DNA of 64,000 bases from Galaxea fascicularis (Eukaryota > Cnidaria > Anthozoa > Scleractinia > Euphylliidae). The notes under the pieces are model-generated. The model saw only the letters and a list, made by a program, of their open reading frames with translations, had not been told where the DNA came from and searched no databases. The translations under genes were made by a program, and so were the position numbers. How positions within the stretch are numbered: the stretch's first letter is position 1; the number at the start of each line of letters is the position of its first letter. The DNA is taken from the NCBI GenBank assembly GCA_948470475.1, contig OX419343.1:10236879-10300878 (forward strand), read 5' to 3'. Positions 45,235 to 57,200 of the stretch are shown in pieces.

Positions 45235-48200
45235 CATCTCTCCAAAAGGGAGGTCATTGTCCAAGAAGATTCCAGAAAGTACATGTAAATGTATGTCTCA
45301 AAGTCAATGTCTACGTGTATGTGGCATAATAATAATAATAATAACTTTGTTTAAGTCTCAAATTGTTCTAGCTGAACACAAGTGCTCAGATAGTAATTGG
45401 GGAGACTGTAAATCAAATAACCTCTAAATTAAATTGAATGTTGGTTTTTGAGGAAAGGGGAAAACCGGAGTACCTGGAGAAAAACCTCTCAGAGCAGAGT
45501 AGAGAACCAACAAACTCAGCCCACTTACAGATGAAAAAAACCAGCATGTTGACTTCACCACTGCAACTCATATCCCGGCTATTTTTTGTATATTCCGTCC
45601 TACTTCAAAAATTAGTGACAGCCCTGGTTACAAATAATTTGAGAACTGACTACTGATACATGTATTTTACCATGCATCTTGCTGCAAATTCTGATAACCT
45701 AACCCTAATTGTGAATAAAGGGTTAGGTTAAAGGATACAAAGGGAATTGAGATTCAACCAAGGTTGAATATTTTTTACGGTTTGAATTCAATTTTAATTT
45801 TTACAGTTTGCATGTACACTGTTTCATAATATTACATGTATCTGGTAAAATGTCCTGCTGCTGGAGTTAATTGAATTCCTTGACTGTTTATTTTCAGAAA
45901 TCTTGAAATCACCAGAAAGGAATTAATGTTGCATTCTAATTCTCTCTGCTTAAACAGACATACACTGTAAACATTAATACTTTCTCCTTAAATACTGGAA
46001 AATTAATACATAACCAGTCAACAGCTTGATATGGTTACATGTAGGTGCTCAAGCAATTCAACAACAGAAAATGCTGTACATTTACCAGTTTCACGTAGTA
46101 CGTGTACAGCCTTTCACCAAGGTGACTGCCTCTAAATAATTGTAGTGAACTCAAATAGCCGTTACTGTTCTACAGGTTTGATAGGCTCCCTGAATTAATT
46201 CCCCTGCATCCTAATGCAATAATAACAGTATATTATTTTGTTTTTTGGGGTTTGCAGCAAGAAGGAAAGTGGTATCTCAGCCTAGTTCAGTTAAAAGGTA
46301 CACCTCTTCTCTTTATTGACTTCACTTGTACAGTACCTAACATGCTATTAACCCTTCCACTCTTACAATCTCAATGTCAATTCTCCTTACTGTCCAGTCC
46401 ATACATTGTTCATAATGTTAGTTCTGAAAATTTGGTGTTAAATCAAACAATATTTTTGTTTGTTCCCTAGTTGATTTTTTGCTTTATTTACCTGTACATG
46501 TATCTGACCTGTCTGCTTGAAAATGTATATGACATTACAGGGAGAAATTACCTATTGGCCGTTCCGAAATTCAAAAGGGAACTGGGACGAGTTTCAAATT
46601 TTGAAGTAATCGATAAATTGACACCATCACATGAAAGATAACATTGAGATTGGTCGTTTGACCAAGTTTGATTCTTTTAGGTTGAACAGAGACCAAGTTA
46701 TGGACCTTGAAACATGGTTCAAAATCCATACAAACGTCTCTAATTTAGAGTCTGCGTCCCCCAAAACCATGTGATGGCGTCAATTTATCGATTACTTCTA
46801 AATTTGAAACTCGCCCCAGTTCCCTTTTGAATTTTGGAATGGGCAATTGGTTTGACTCCTGGGAGTTAAAGGGTTAATGTAAAATACATAGCCTCAATCA
46901 TAGCTTATATTATTTACAGTAGTACACAGGGTTGTCATAAGGAGCCAGTAGCCGGCGGATTTCTGCCGTCTGTCAGACCACTAAATGTGGCAGCTACTTT
47001 TGCCCAAAAATGCAAAAAATTGCATTTGCGAGCTCTGTGATCATTATAATCTGTAGCCATCTACTTCAACCCATTCATCCATCTACTTAAAATCCTAGTG
47101 ACAACCCTGAGTACACAACAGCTGTACTGACAGTAGCTCTCCATCACTGAAAATATTATTATTTTTAAGGTGGTTATACAGGGATAAATTTGTTACAACA
47201 TCCACAGGAATGTCAACCCTCCAGGATAATCCAGGAGACTCCAGACTTTGGACTGTATCTCCCGGTCTCCAGATTAGAGTCTCAAATCTCCCAGATACAT
47301 GTAATCGCCCAAGTTTGCCATTTCTTGTGAGGTCTACCCATTTTTCATGACAATAAAATTTTAAATATTTTAAGTTGTTTGACTATTTTACTGTTAATTT
47401 GGATAACAAAATTAATAAAAACATTTCCTTGTAAACTCCAACAAACTGTTGTTCTTTCAAGCATTGCCACTGTAATGTAAGCAATAATGCAATTGGTCGG
47501 AAATAAACCAATGTTATAATGCAAATGATGATATCATCTATAATCCCTTCCCTATCAATTCTCAATAATATTATGTGAAGGTTTGGGGGTTGACAGTCCT
47601 GCATACAATTCTTAAGCTCACTTGACACGTATGAAACTGTCAGTTGCTTGGTACAGTCATTGTAAATGGAGAAATCAGTGGACAATTTGAACTCACTCTA
47701 CTGTAGCAAGTTTTGTACTCAGTTTTCAGTAATGATTGATTTTCTTGTTCATTGTCAGTTCCATTCCAGTACCTTTGAAGAAAGGAAAAGAAAATACAGA
47801 CCCAGTAAGTTCATACATGTACATTGTCAGGGCTGACACTAACTTTTGAAGTACAGCTGTAAGTGGGGATATACAAAAACGTAGCCAGGAATTCAAGTTG
47901 CTGTTGTGAAGTAGCCAGGGATATACTTCAAAATACGAGGGGAAAATCCCTGGCTCCCAGCCATAATAATGACAGCCCTGCAATGTACAGCTGTACCTGT
48001 TACTTTCAATCTGCAATTTCTTCCCAGAAAAGACATCTCATGAAAAGACTGAAACTCGAACAACTTAATTAAAATAAACAATAATATTGAAGGATTGAGT
48101 GCAACATAATGCTAAGTGACTTTCTGAGTGATTTTTTATCTTGCTCATAAATTATTGATTTCTTGCATACAGGCCCAAGACATCAGAAAAAAAAACAACA

Positions 48201-51200
48201 ACAAGCAAACAGGGATAGTCTTCCCTGTATTTTTTTTCCTTGTCTTGTGTATACTGTAGTTTTCTAGTAAATAAAAATTCAATTGGGCCAAAACATGAAA
48301 CAAAGAACTTACATGTACATATAATCAGCTTCTTTTGTCTTTAATTTTAAACAAAAGAACAGAAGATGCCAAACTTTTTTCATGAAATTTAATGGCAGCA
48401 TGATGACAAAGTACTTGTATACAGCGCAAATTTGTTTACCACATAACATGCAAGAAATCAGCCATTTTTGAGCAAAATATCCCAAAAAGGCACCTACGGG
48501 TGTACACATTTCTACAATATGTAGCATAGCGTTCCTGACCCAAGCCTCAAGTTATGATTTCAAAGACAGCTGTCACTGTCTGTGAAACAAGGAATCAGGG
48601 CTCAAGACTAACTTTTCAGCTTACTAGCCCACTGACTAGTGCACATGTTTTGTGCTAACGTTATTTTTCACTGGCCAAAATGCCTAGTGAAGCACAAAAC
48701 CTACCACCCAAAACAGAAATTTATTTTTACTAGTCTGTGACTAGCTGGCTACTTTTAGTCTTTTAGTCCCTTTTCCTTTGAGCATTAACTATTAAAATTA
48801 CCAAAGCAGCATTCCTCAACATTTGATATTTAAAAATTTGCAGCTTTTGTAAACCAATAGGTTTAATGTATAATTCTAAAATTAAACGAGACTTACCGGA
48901 AGTCGATGTTTGATTGGAATTCTTTCTCGTCACCAGTCAGGAACGAAGGAGTTACATGAGAAGCATGCGCATGCTAGCAAGTCAATCTTGAACGCGCACG
49001 TGTGCTGAAAGGATGAGGAACGAAGGAGTTGGGTGGGTAGCCCACATGAGGGAGGGCATGTAACTCCTTCGTTCCTGACTGGTGACGAGAAAGAATTCCA
49101 ATCAAACATCGACTTCCGGTAAGTTTCGTTTAATTTTAGAATTCTATCTCATCCCCAGTCTTAGTCACTGCGGAGCTACATGAGATTTGAACGTTCAGGA
49201 CACGCAAGCCATTGAGGAAGTAGAGTCGATAGTAGCGGAGTACAAGGGTAGTTAATAAATGAAAACCACACTTTAATATGGAAAGATAAATGGGGTACAT
49301 TGTAAATATAGACCTTTACATCAACAAAGATGGTCAGTGCGACTGACCATGAGGATAATATAGTTTCCTAAGTGGAGCTATTGTTAAAATGCGCTAAAAT
49401 GTGGCTGCCAAAGTTGGCTTGCACTGGTTTGTTATAGTATCTCGCAAAGGTGCCTGCCCTGGACCATCCGCCAGCTTTCAAGATGTCCTTGAGGGGCAAC
49501 CCACTTTGCGCGCTGTATGAGGTGGACTATGATCTGCCACTATTCCCGGAAAAACAGGTAATGTCAACTCCGGCCTCCTTTAACACGGCCTTAGCCCATT
49601 TGCTTACTGTAGATATTGCCACCGGTTTGTGGGGCTTGGCGTAGCTGATTAGCAGCTTGGAGTGTTGCCCGCGGAGCGGTTGGGTGTAGGTTAGGTAGGT
49701 CTGTAGATGGGATACAACGCACAGGGTTTTATCCGGGGTGTACGCGATCAATTCAATTGGCTCCAGATGTTTCCCCGGCCTGGTCGTCTTCAGTTTCTCG
49801 CCGATGGTGAACACAATCTTGTCGGGGAGTATTTGCATGAGGCTGATGTCAAGTTTAGTGAGGGTTTGGCAACGTTGTCCGGTTAACAGGCAGAGGAGCA
49901 TGGTTGTTTTGGTTGTTAACGTCTTAAGATCGAGCTCAGATGCTGGCCCCAACGACTGGAGGTATTGCAGAACAACCGCAACATCCCAGATCCTGCTGTA
50001 GCGAGGAAGGGAAGGTTTAAGCTCAAAGACTCCCTTAAGGAATCTGACTACTAACGGGTGTGAGCCAAAGGTTATGTGGTTAGGCAGCACCAACACAGAT
50101 GAGAGTGCTGAGCGGGCCGTGTTGATCGCACTATATCCCAAACCGGCGCTGAACAGAGTTGCCAGGAAGTCTATTCCATTTTCCACTGTCGCCTCGAATT
50201 TTCCAAGTTCTTTAGATTGGCAGTACTTTTCCCAGCGGTTGAGGTAGGTCTGGGATTGCTTGCTGGTTCCAGAGCGCCAGGACGCCATTATGATGTCTGT
50301 TGCGGTCGGGGAGATGTTATGGTTGTTCAGTTGTTCCCGGATAAGAGGCAGACCAGGAGGGAGGGGCGCTTGTGTAGAGGGTGGATCTGGTCGGGAAAGG
50401 TCGGCAGGTGTAGCAGTGATCGGGCGGGTGGAAGTACAACGCTCTTGCGGATCGCCATTTTTCCCACCATTGGAAACCAAGCCTGTGTTGGCCAGTGGGG
50501 AAGAATACTTGTATACGCCTGTGGCTTTGTCCTCCTTTATTTTCTTCAATACTGCCGCAATTATACTGAAAGGCGGGAAAGCGTAAAATTTTAGTACAGA
50601 CCAGTCGATCGTGAAAGCGTCCACTGCCCTCGCTCCTGGGTCAGGTCGATATGCCACGTATCGAGAAAACTGAGCGTTTATCCTAGAGGCAAAGAGGTCT
50701 ATTTCAGGGGTGAAATCGAGCTCGCTCAAGGCGTTCGAGAGGAGGGTGCTATTTAACATCCACTCAGTTTCCGTGACACTATGGCGGGATTCCAAATCAG
50801 CCTGTATGTTGCATTTCCCTGCAATGTGGGCCGCGCTGAGCCAGATATTGCGGGGAATGCACCATAACCAGATTTCCTTGGTAAGCCTGTTTAGGGGGTC
50901 CGAGTGGCTAGTACCCATGTGATTTATTACCGCCACAGCTGCGGTATTGTCGATCATAAGCCTGATATGACAGTCGTGTTTTGAGCTGCAAAAAGTTTGT
51001 AGGCCCAGGAAAACTGCGAGGAGCTCAAGGTAGTTTATGTGGTTTTGGCTCTCGGTGGAAGACCAAAGTCCTCCTGTAGACTGCGTACCTAACACAGCTC
51101 CCCAGCCTAGCTTTGAGGCATCTGTATTGAGCGTGATGGTGGGTGCTTCTCTTGTCAAGAGATTATGAGCCCCCACAATATTGTTTGTCCACCAGCTAAG

Positions 51201-54200
51201 CTCTGATTTGGCTTCCGGTGAGAGAGACATATGTTTGTCAAAATCCCAGCAAGTAGTTTGTAGGGCGAGAATTTTGTCGCATTCAAGAATACGGTAGTGT
51301 AATGGCCCATACATTACCCCGGGAAAGGATGATACTATTTTCCCCACCACCCTAGCTAGGTCCCTTATCGTAGGGGATGGGTTCGTATGCAGAGCGTGAC
51401 AGGTCGTTTTCAAACCCGCAGCTTTCTCCGGGGTTAATCGAATAGTCATGGAGACCGAGTTTAGTATGAATCCGAGGAATTCCAGTTGTTGTGAGGGGTT
51501 AAACACCGATTTCCCGGGGTGTGCAACCAGACCCAGAGAGTCAATTCGGACTATGGAATCTATGACATTATGGACACATTCTTTATAGGTCTGTCCTTGT
51601 AAATATATATCATCGATGTAAGCACTCGAGATGTGACCCCGCAAGTGTAACTCTGAGAGGGCAGGCTTTAGAAGTTTCGTGAATTTTCTCGGTGCGCAGG
51701 AGAGGCCATTTGGTAAGCATGTGAACTGAAAAAGGGTACCTTGCCAAAGGAAACGGAGGTATTTTCTATCCTTTCTAGTGATTGGAACAGAGTAATAAGC
51801 GTCTTTTAGATCGATGGAGACCATAAAGCAATCTTTCTCGATCAACTTAGTGATTGTATGCAGGGTGTCCATCTTAAAGTGGGATTTTGTTGCATACAGG
51901 TTTAGTTTCTTCAAATTAAGGATCATTCTATTACTGCCATCCTTCTTAGCTCTTAAAAATATGTCAGAAATTATTTCGTTGTCACTATGCTTGGTGACTT
52001 CAAGAACTCCCTTTGAGAGCAGTTTGTTTATCTCACCAGAGATTATTTGGATTTCCCTTTCAGATCTCACCGATTTCGGGAGATAATGCTGAACTGGCTT
52101 ATCACAAAACTCAATGGGCATGCCCATTACCGTACATAATGTCTTTATCAGATGTAATTCCCTTCCAAGCATCTAGGGAATGTGATATGTTTCCGGCCTG
52201 AAAAGTGTCGCAACGACTTTGAAGGTACGGCCGGAGTGTGGCATCAATAAACAAAGGGAAATCACTTACCGAATTTTTTAGTTGAGTGATGAGTTGCTTT
52301 ATTTCTTCTGGCCTTTCTTTTGGCTCTGGTCGTACTTTTTCCGTACTGTTGAGTGAGGACCTTTCCCCAAAAAATGCTGCCGGTTTCCCGACCCGCTTCT
52401 GTAAGCGTTGTTACGCCTGTTAGGCCACGAGGGCTCTCGGTGCATGGGCCGGTAGTCTTGCTTTGACAAGCCGACTGCATTTCCAATACGATTTGTTTCT
52501 TTGGCATCTCGTATCGGTTTGGCAAGATCGTCGCCAAAAAGATATTTAGTAGAGGCGGTGAGCGTCTCAGAGGAACAAAGAGTGTGGTACGCTGACTTAA
52601 GGGCTGGCTTTAGTTTTTCCCGCCTTAAGTGGGACAACTCATGGGCAGCATGCCCAAGCAGGGCGACAACATCAACGTTGTTAGTTATCAGTTCATTGAA
52701 TTGCAATGTGTTTTTTGGGTCATTTTTCATGCCCAAGAGTTTGTCTGTTGTCATAACCGTAGCAAAGGTTGCTTTTTGCAAGGCTTGTTGGAGGTTCGCC
52801 ATGCGGAGATCGGCTTTCCTTTGAGCCGCATTTAGGGGAGCCCAGATTTCAGGGTTCACTCGCGTGACAGTAACCTCCGAACAGTTTTCGGGTTGCGAGT
52901 ATTTCTCTAGTATTGAGGTAATTTTCTCGGGGGCGAGTTTTTTGGCCCATCGCTTAGTTACAATATCTGCCAGCTGTTTCGTAACTTTGGGCCCTTTTTT
53001 CTCGTCGTCGAGGAGGCCTGCGCTCAGCTCGGTGAGCAATTCGTCATTGGCGTCTGTTTGGGAGTCTGTTGTTGCTCCCGGTTCGCTGCTGTTCAACAGA
53101 AGCTCATTGACGTCTTCTTCCGATGCAGCAATGCTAATAGAGTCTACATCGTCCTTTGACGTTTTGTGCCGGGGTGAGGAATCTTCCTCAAAGTCCGAAG
53201 AGGACCCACTGTTGCGCCGTTTTCGACTTGTGGTCCTTGAGCCCGGTGGGTCATGATTTTCCCGCGCATCGGGGACGGGGAGGTGTTTGCAGATTCGACC
53301 TAAATGAGTGGTCAGCTTGCCGAAGTCGGCACTCAATTTCACAAATGCAGCCTGTAAATTAAGTTCTTGACCCGGTGGGTCGTGTATTTGGCTCGGTGGC
53401 CCAGAATTATCGCCCGGTGGGCGTACGGGTGCAATCACTTCAGTGCTAGGTTCTGTGTCTTCACCCGTGCTCGTAATGGTGCGAGAGCTTGCTAAAGGGG
53501 AAGAAATGGTTAGAGACACAATACCAAGGTAAGGATTCGTATGGAGTTAGTACTTACGTACTATGCCGGTGTTTACTGGCCGAGAAATATAAAGACCGTC
53601 GAAGGTTGTAGCAAGATAAAAACGCGTCTTGATTGACTCGCAAGCTATCATGCAATTGACTTGCTAGCATGCGCATGCTTCTCATGTAGCTCCGCAGTGA
53701 CTAAGACTGGGGACGAGATAGAATTGGGGTCCAGCATTTTACTGAGAAAAATTAAAATTCATGCAGGCGTCATCAACATGTTGTATTATAGAAAACTGAG
53801 ATCTACATATGAAAATAGTATGGGAAATGACCTTTGAATGCACATACATTGTTATCACTGGTAGCACAGTAAAATGTTTAGTGTAAATTTTGACTGTGCT
53901 TATAATAATATTTTATCATGATTCTTTCAAAATCTTCTGAAGAATGCTTCACCTTCTGGAAAAACTCACAAGAGGTCCACCAATGTTAAAAAAGCTCCAG
54001 ACTTTTCAAAGCTTCACAGAAAATGGGAAGATCAACTGGCCAAGGTTAGTTCACATTAACCTCTGACACAACTTTGTATCTCATTGTAAATGACTTTATG
54101 GCTGCTTTTGCTGAAAGTATTAAAACTTTACAAGTTACATAGTTTTTAAACTCAGTTACACCAACTGCACCACCATGGTCTCATGTTCTTAATGCTAATA

Positions 54201-57200
54201 AAAAGGTTTTAATTAGCATTTTGTTGTTGTCAGATGGTATGTTACACTGTACACTTGAATTGCTTGTACATGTACAAAATTGTATAACTTTGAACTGTTT
54301 TCTTTTTTTCTTCAGGGAAAAGCTGTATCTAAAAAGAAAAACACAATGGTGAGTTGCGAAACAATTAAATTTTTTTTAAAGATAATTATCCATGTATTAT
54401 ACATTAATTATTGGAGTGTGACTGTAATGTAAGTAAATCTATTCACCTGTAATGTCATTAAAATCAGCAATGACAACTTTGAGAAACTAGAATAAATGAT
54501 CCTTTTTCCACTACAGAAACTACAGTCATGTATACAATGTACAGTGTACATGTATGACTAATGCAATGCTTTCAGTTGGGCAAACCATTAAATTATTGTA
54601 TCAGTCAAATCCAAGAACAGGATGACGTCATAACAACATGACGTCATCATCAGCATAGTACGATAAGGGACTGAGGAGAGTTCTCCTTGAAAGTACACTC
54701 TTTTTTCTGATAAGAAAGTACATGTACCTTGTTATATGGACTTGGAGCTTGAGAAAGATCATGCTAAATATTAATTCTCTTCTCAATTTCTACTTTTTCT
54801 CCTCAACTCATGGATGTACTCAACTGAGCTCAGTATGCAAGGAAAGGTTTTTATGAAGTGAAGCTGAATAATAGCTAGATACATAACAAATTTACTGAAA
54901 CAATTACTTAAATTATTACCATGACAATACAGTATTCACTTTTCATTTGTAAGAATTCACAGTGCAAGCTATTTTCACACAGCACCCAGGGCAGCCGAAA
55001 GTCATCCAAAAAGCGAAAGCGCATGACTAACAAGAACACGCTACAGTACTGATGCTATAGTTTTGATTAAGTTAATTTTGTAACATTCTGCAAACTGTAA
55101 TTGATTAATTTTGAAACATTGCAGGTTATTTCTAACATCTGGGAAATGAATGTGGATCACTGATATGTTATTAAATGTTTGTAAAAAGAGATAGCATGAC
55201 ATTATCCCTTTAACACATCATAAGACCAAATGGTTCAAAATTTAATTAGAGAATAGGATACAAAATTTTATTCAATTTCGGTTTCAAGATCAGAGGCCTC
55301 CATCACTGAAAACACCGAGAACAGTAAAACGTATTAAATAGTGGTGATGAAACTTGATGAAACATAGGTTCAAACCATTTCTTAGTTCAGTTCAGTTCTC
55401 CTAAACTATTATTTGATCTACTGTGGGGAAGTGCAGATTTGCACGAAACAGAAGACGTATCTCAAGGATACTGTACAGTCTTGTGGAAGCTGTGGGGAAA
55501 AGAAAAATCCCAGTTTCGTTTGCTATCAATATGTGTCAATCCGTACGTGTGCCTGAACCATGTGATGTGAATACAGATTTGCGCTCAAACACGGAACAGA
55601 CAATGAGTAGTGTTCATGTTTAAGTAACAAACACTATTGCAGAAGCATTCGGCATTCAAAGACTACATCCGAATGATACACTTGAATGAACAACCAGTGA
55701 ACCAAATTCACCAACGGTGAGGTCATTAGAGTTGTAGTTTGCAAATGATGGAAAAGTTCATGAGAAAGTTATTTCTTGAAATAAATCATGATGAAGATGT
55801 CCGTTCACAGCCGTTGATAATTATTATTTTTCTTAACCAAGCAGGAGAGCGAAACAGAGAGCAGACTATACACAAGGGAGATAAAGTCAATTGTGTATAA
55901 GAATACTGTGTGTTGTCTTATTCTGCTCATCTTTCAATTATCCGATTGACTTATGATTTAATCGGAATCAATAAACATTCAAAATGAAATTCTTGAGTTA
56001 CATGTGAAAGATATCAGAATCAGAACATGCCGATATTGACACGGGAAACCAAGTTGCTCATATTTATTTGGAGATGCCCCCTAGCATTAATTTTGATCTG
56101 ATTGGTTTTCCCGAGCATTATTCAATCCAGTTTTGGTTGTTTTCTTTCCAGATTGAAGCCTTTAATCTCACTGAAAACACCAACCAAACCAAACAGCTTA
56201 AAAGGGCGTTTGCTTACAACAGTGAGGATGAAGGTGATGCTGCATCTGATGATGGAGATGACAATTTTGAAATAGACAGTACAGCCTTAAAAGGAATTTT
56301 GAGCAACACTGGAATCAAGGTTGTGTGATTTCATAAGTTTCATTTGCAGGAGAAATAAAAAATTATTTTTCATTAATAATTACTACTGAGTTCAGATCCT
56401 CCATGAGGCATACATGTACAGTCACAGTGTATTCTCTTTTTCTGCTTCTGTTTCCATTAACAAAATGAGTATTACACGTATTATCAAAAGTATAGTGTGT
56501 AATTATGTGTACATGTATGGAGTTACAGTTAAATAATGGAATTCTTGGCTGGCTAGGGGCGGAGAAGGAGGGGAGAGGGGTGGGGTTGCAAACCAGAGAC
56601 TTTCTGTGGGAGGGTATGGATATTTCCTGGAACCACACAATTATTTAACCTTGACAACAACATGAAGTACAAAGTATTAATTTTGAGAACTATGTAATAC
56701 AGTGATAATATTGTTTCCTCCAAGATTCCATTCAAATGCCAGACTTTATATTAAACAGGAAATTGAACATCCATTTCATTCTTGGAAATACTCAGGCCAT
56801 GCATGATGCAGCTTGATACAATAGTAATGACTTTGATTTACATGTACATGTACAGTGTACATGTATTTATTTAATATTATAAAGTTAGTTTTTGCCTGCC
56901 TGTTTTGCAGGATGATGATCTTAGAATGGCTGGGAGATCAACAATTTCTGCTATAAGTTCAAGGTAAAATTAGTTACGTCGCTCAAGGCATGCACATGGT
57001 TTATTTTCAATTGTTTACACATGTCAACAGTCCAGCATTTTCTTTTTTTGTTGTTGCTGTTGATGTGGTACAATTGTTAAAACTCTGTTCAGTTTGTCAT
57101 GCCCCAATGGACATCAATAATGAATACTTTATTTTCCACCCTACAATAATTGGATATTTGAACCTGTCTGCCTGTAGTCTGACTTCCATAGAAAATTGTG

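Larger units (their letters stand above)
48872..53725 (-). mobile_element. DIRS-type tyrosine-recombinase retrotransposon
   Basis: Coding minus strand order is gag-like, RT/RNase H, tyrosine recombinase. The 3' side (48872-49143) is a large palindrome with arms of about 87 bp (AATTCTAAAATTAAACGAG...). Next to it 49141-49183 (ATTCTATCTCATCCCCAGTC...) is the reverse complement of the other terminus, 53683-53725, and GCATGCGCATGCTAGCAAGT at about 48962 is also mirrored at 53663-53682. Inverted termini plus an internal complementary region replace LTRs, as in DIRS elements. Target duplications are not expected and none is seen. It lies antisense in a tastin intron. Confidence 0.9.

Noticed and set aside
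48022..48070. Tastin exon after TTCTTCCCAG
   Set aside because: The frame hits a stop after 14 codons without a donor; direct joining of 47804 to 53943 keeps phase and sense.
49450..50922. Plus-strand frames up to 125 codons
   Set aside because: Shadows of the DIRS RT/recombinase frame.
52501..53362. Plus-strand frames up to 130 codons
   Set aside because: Shadows of the DIRS gag-like frame.
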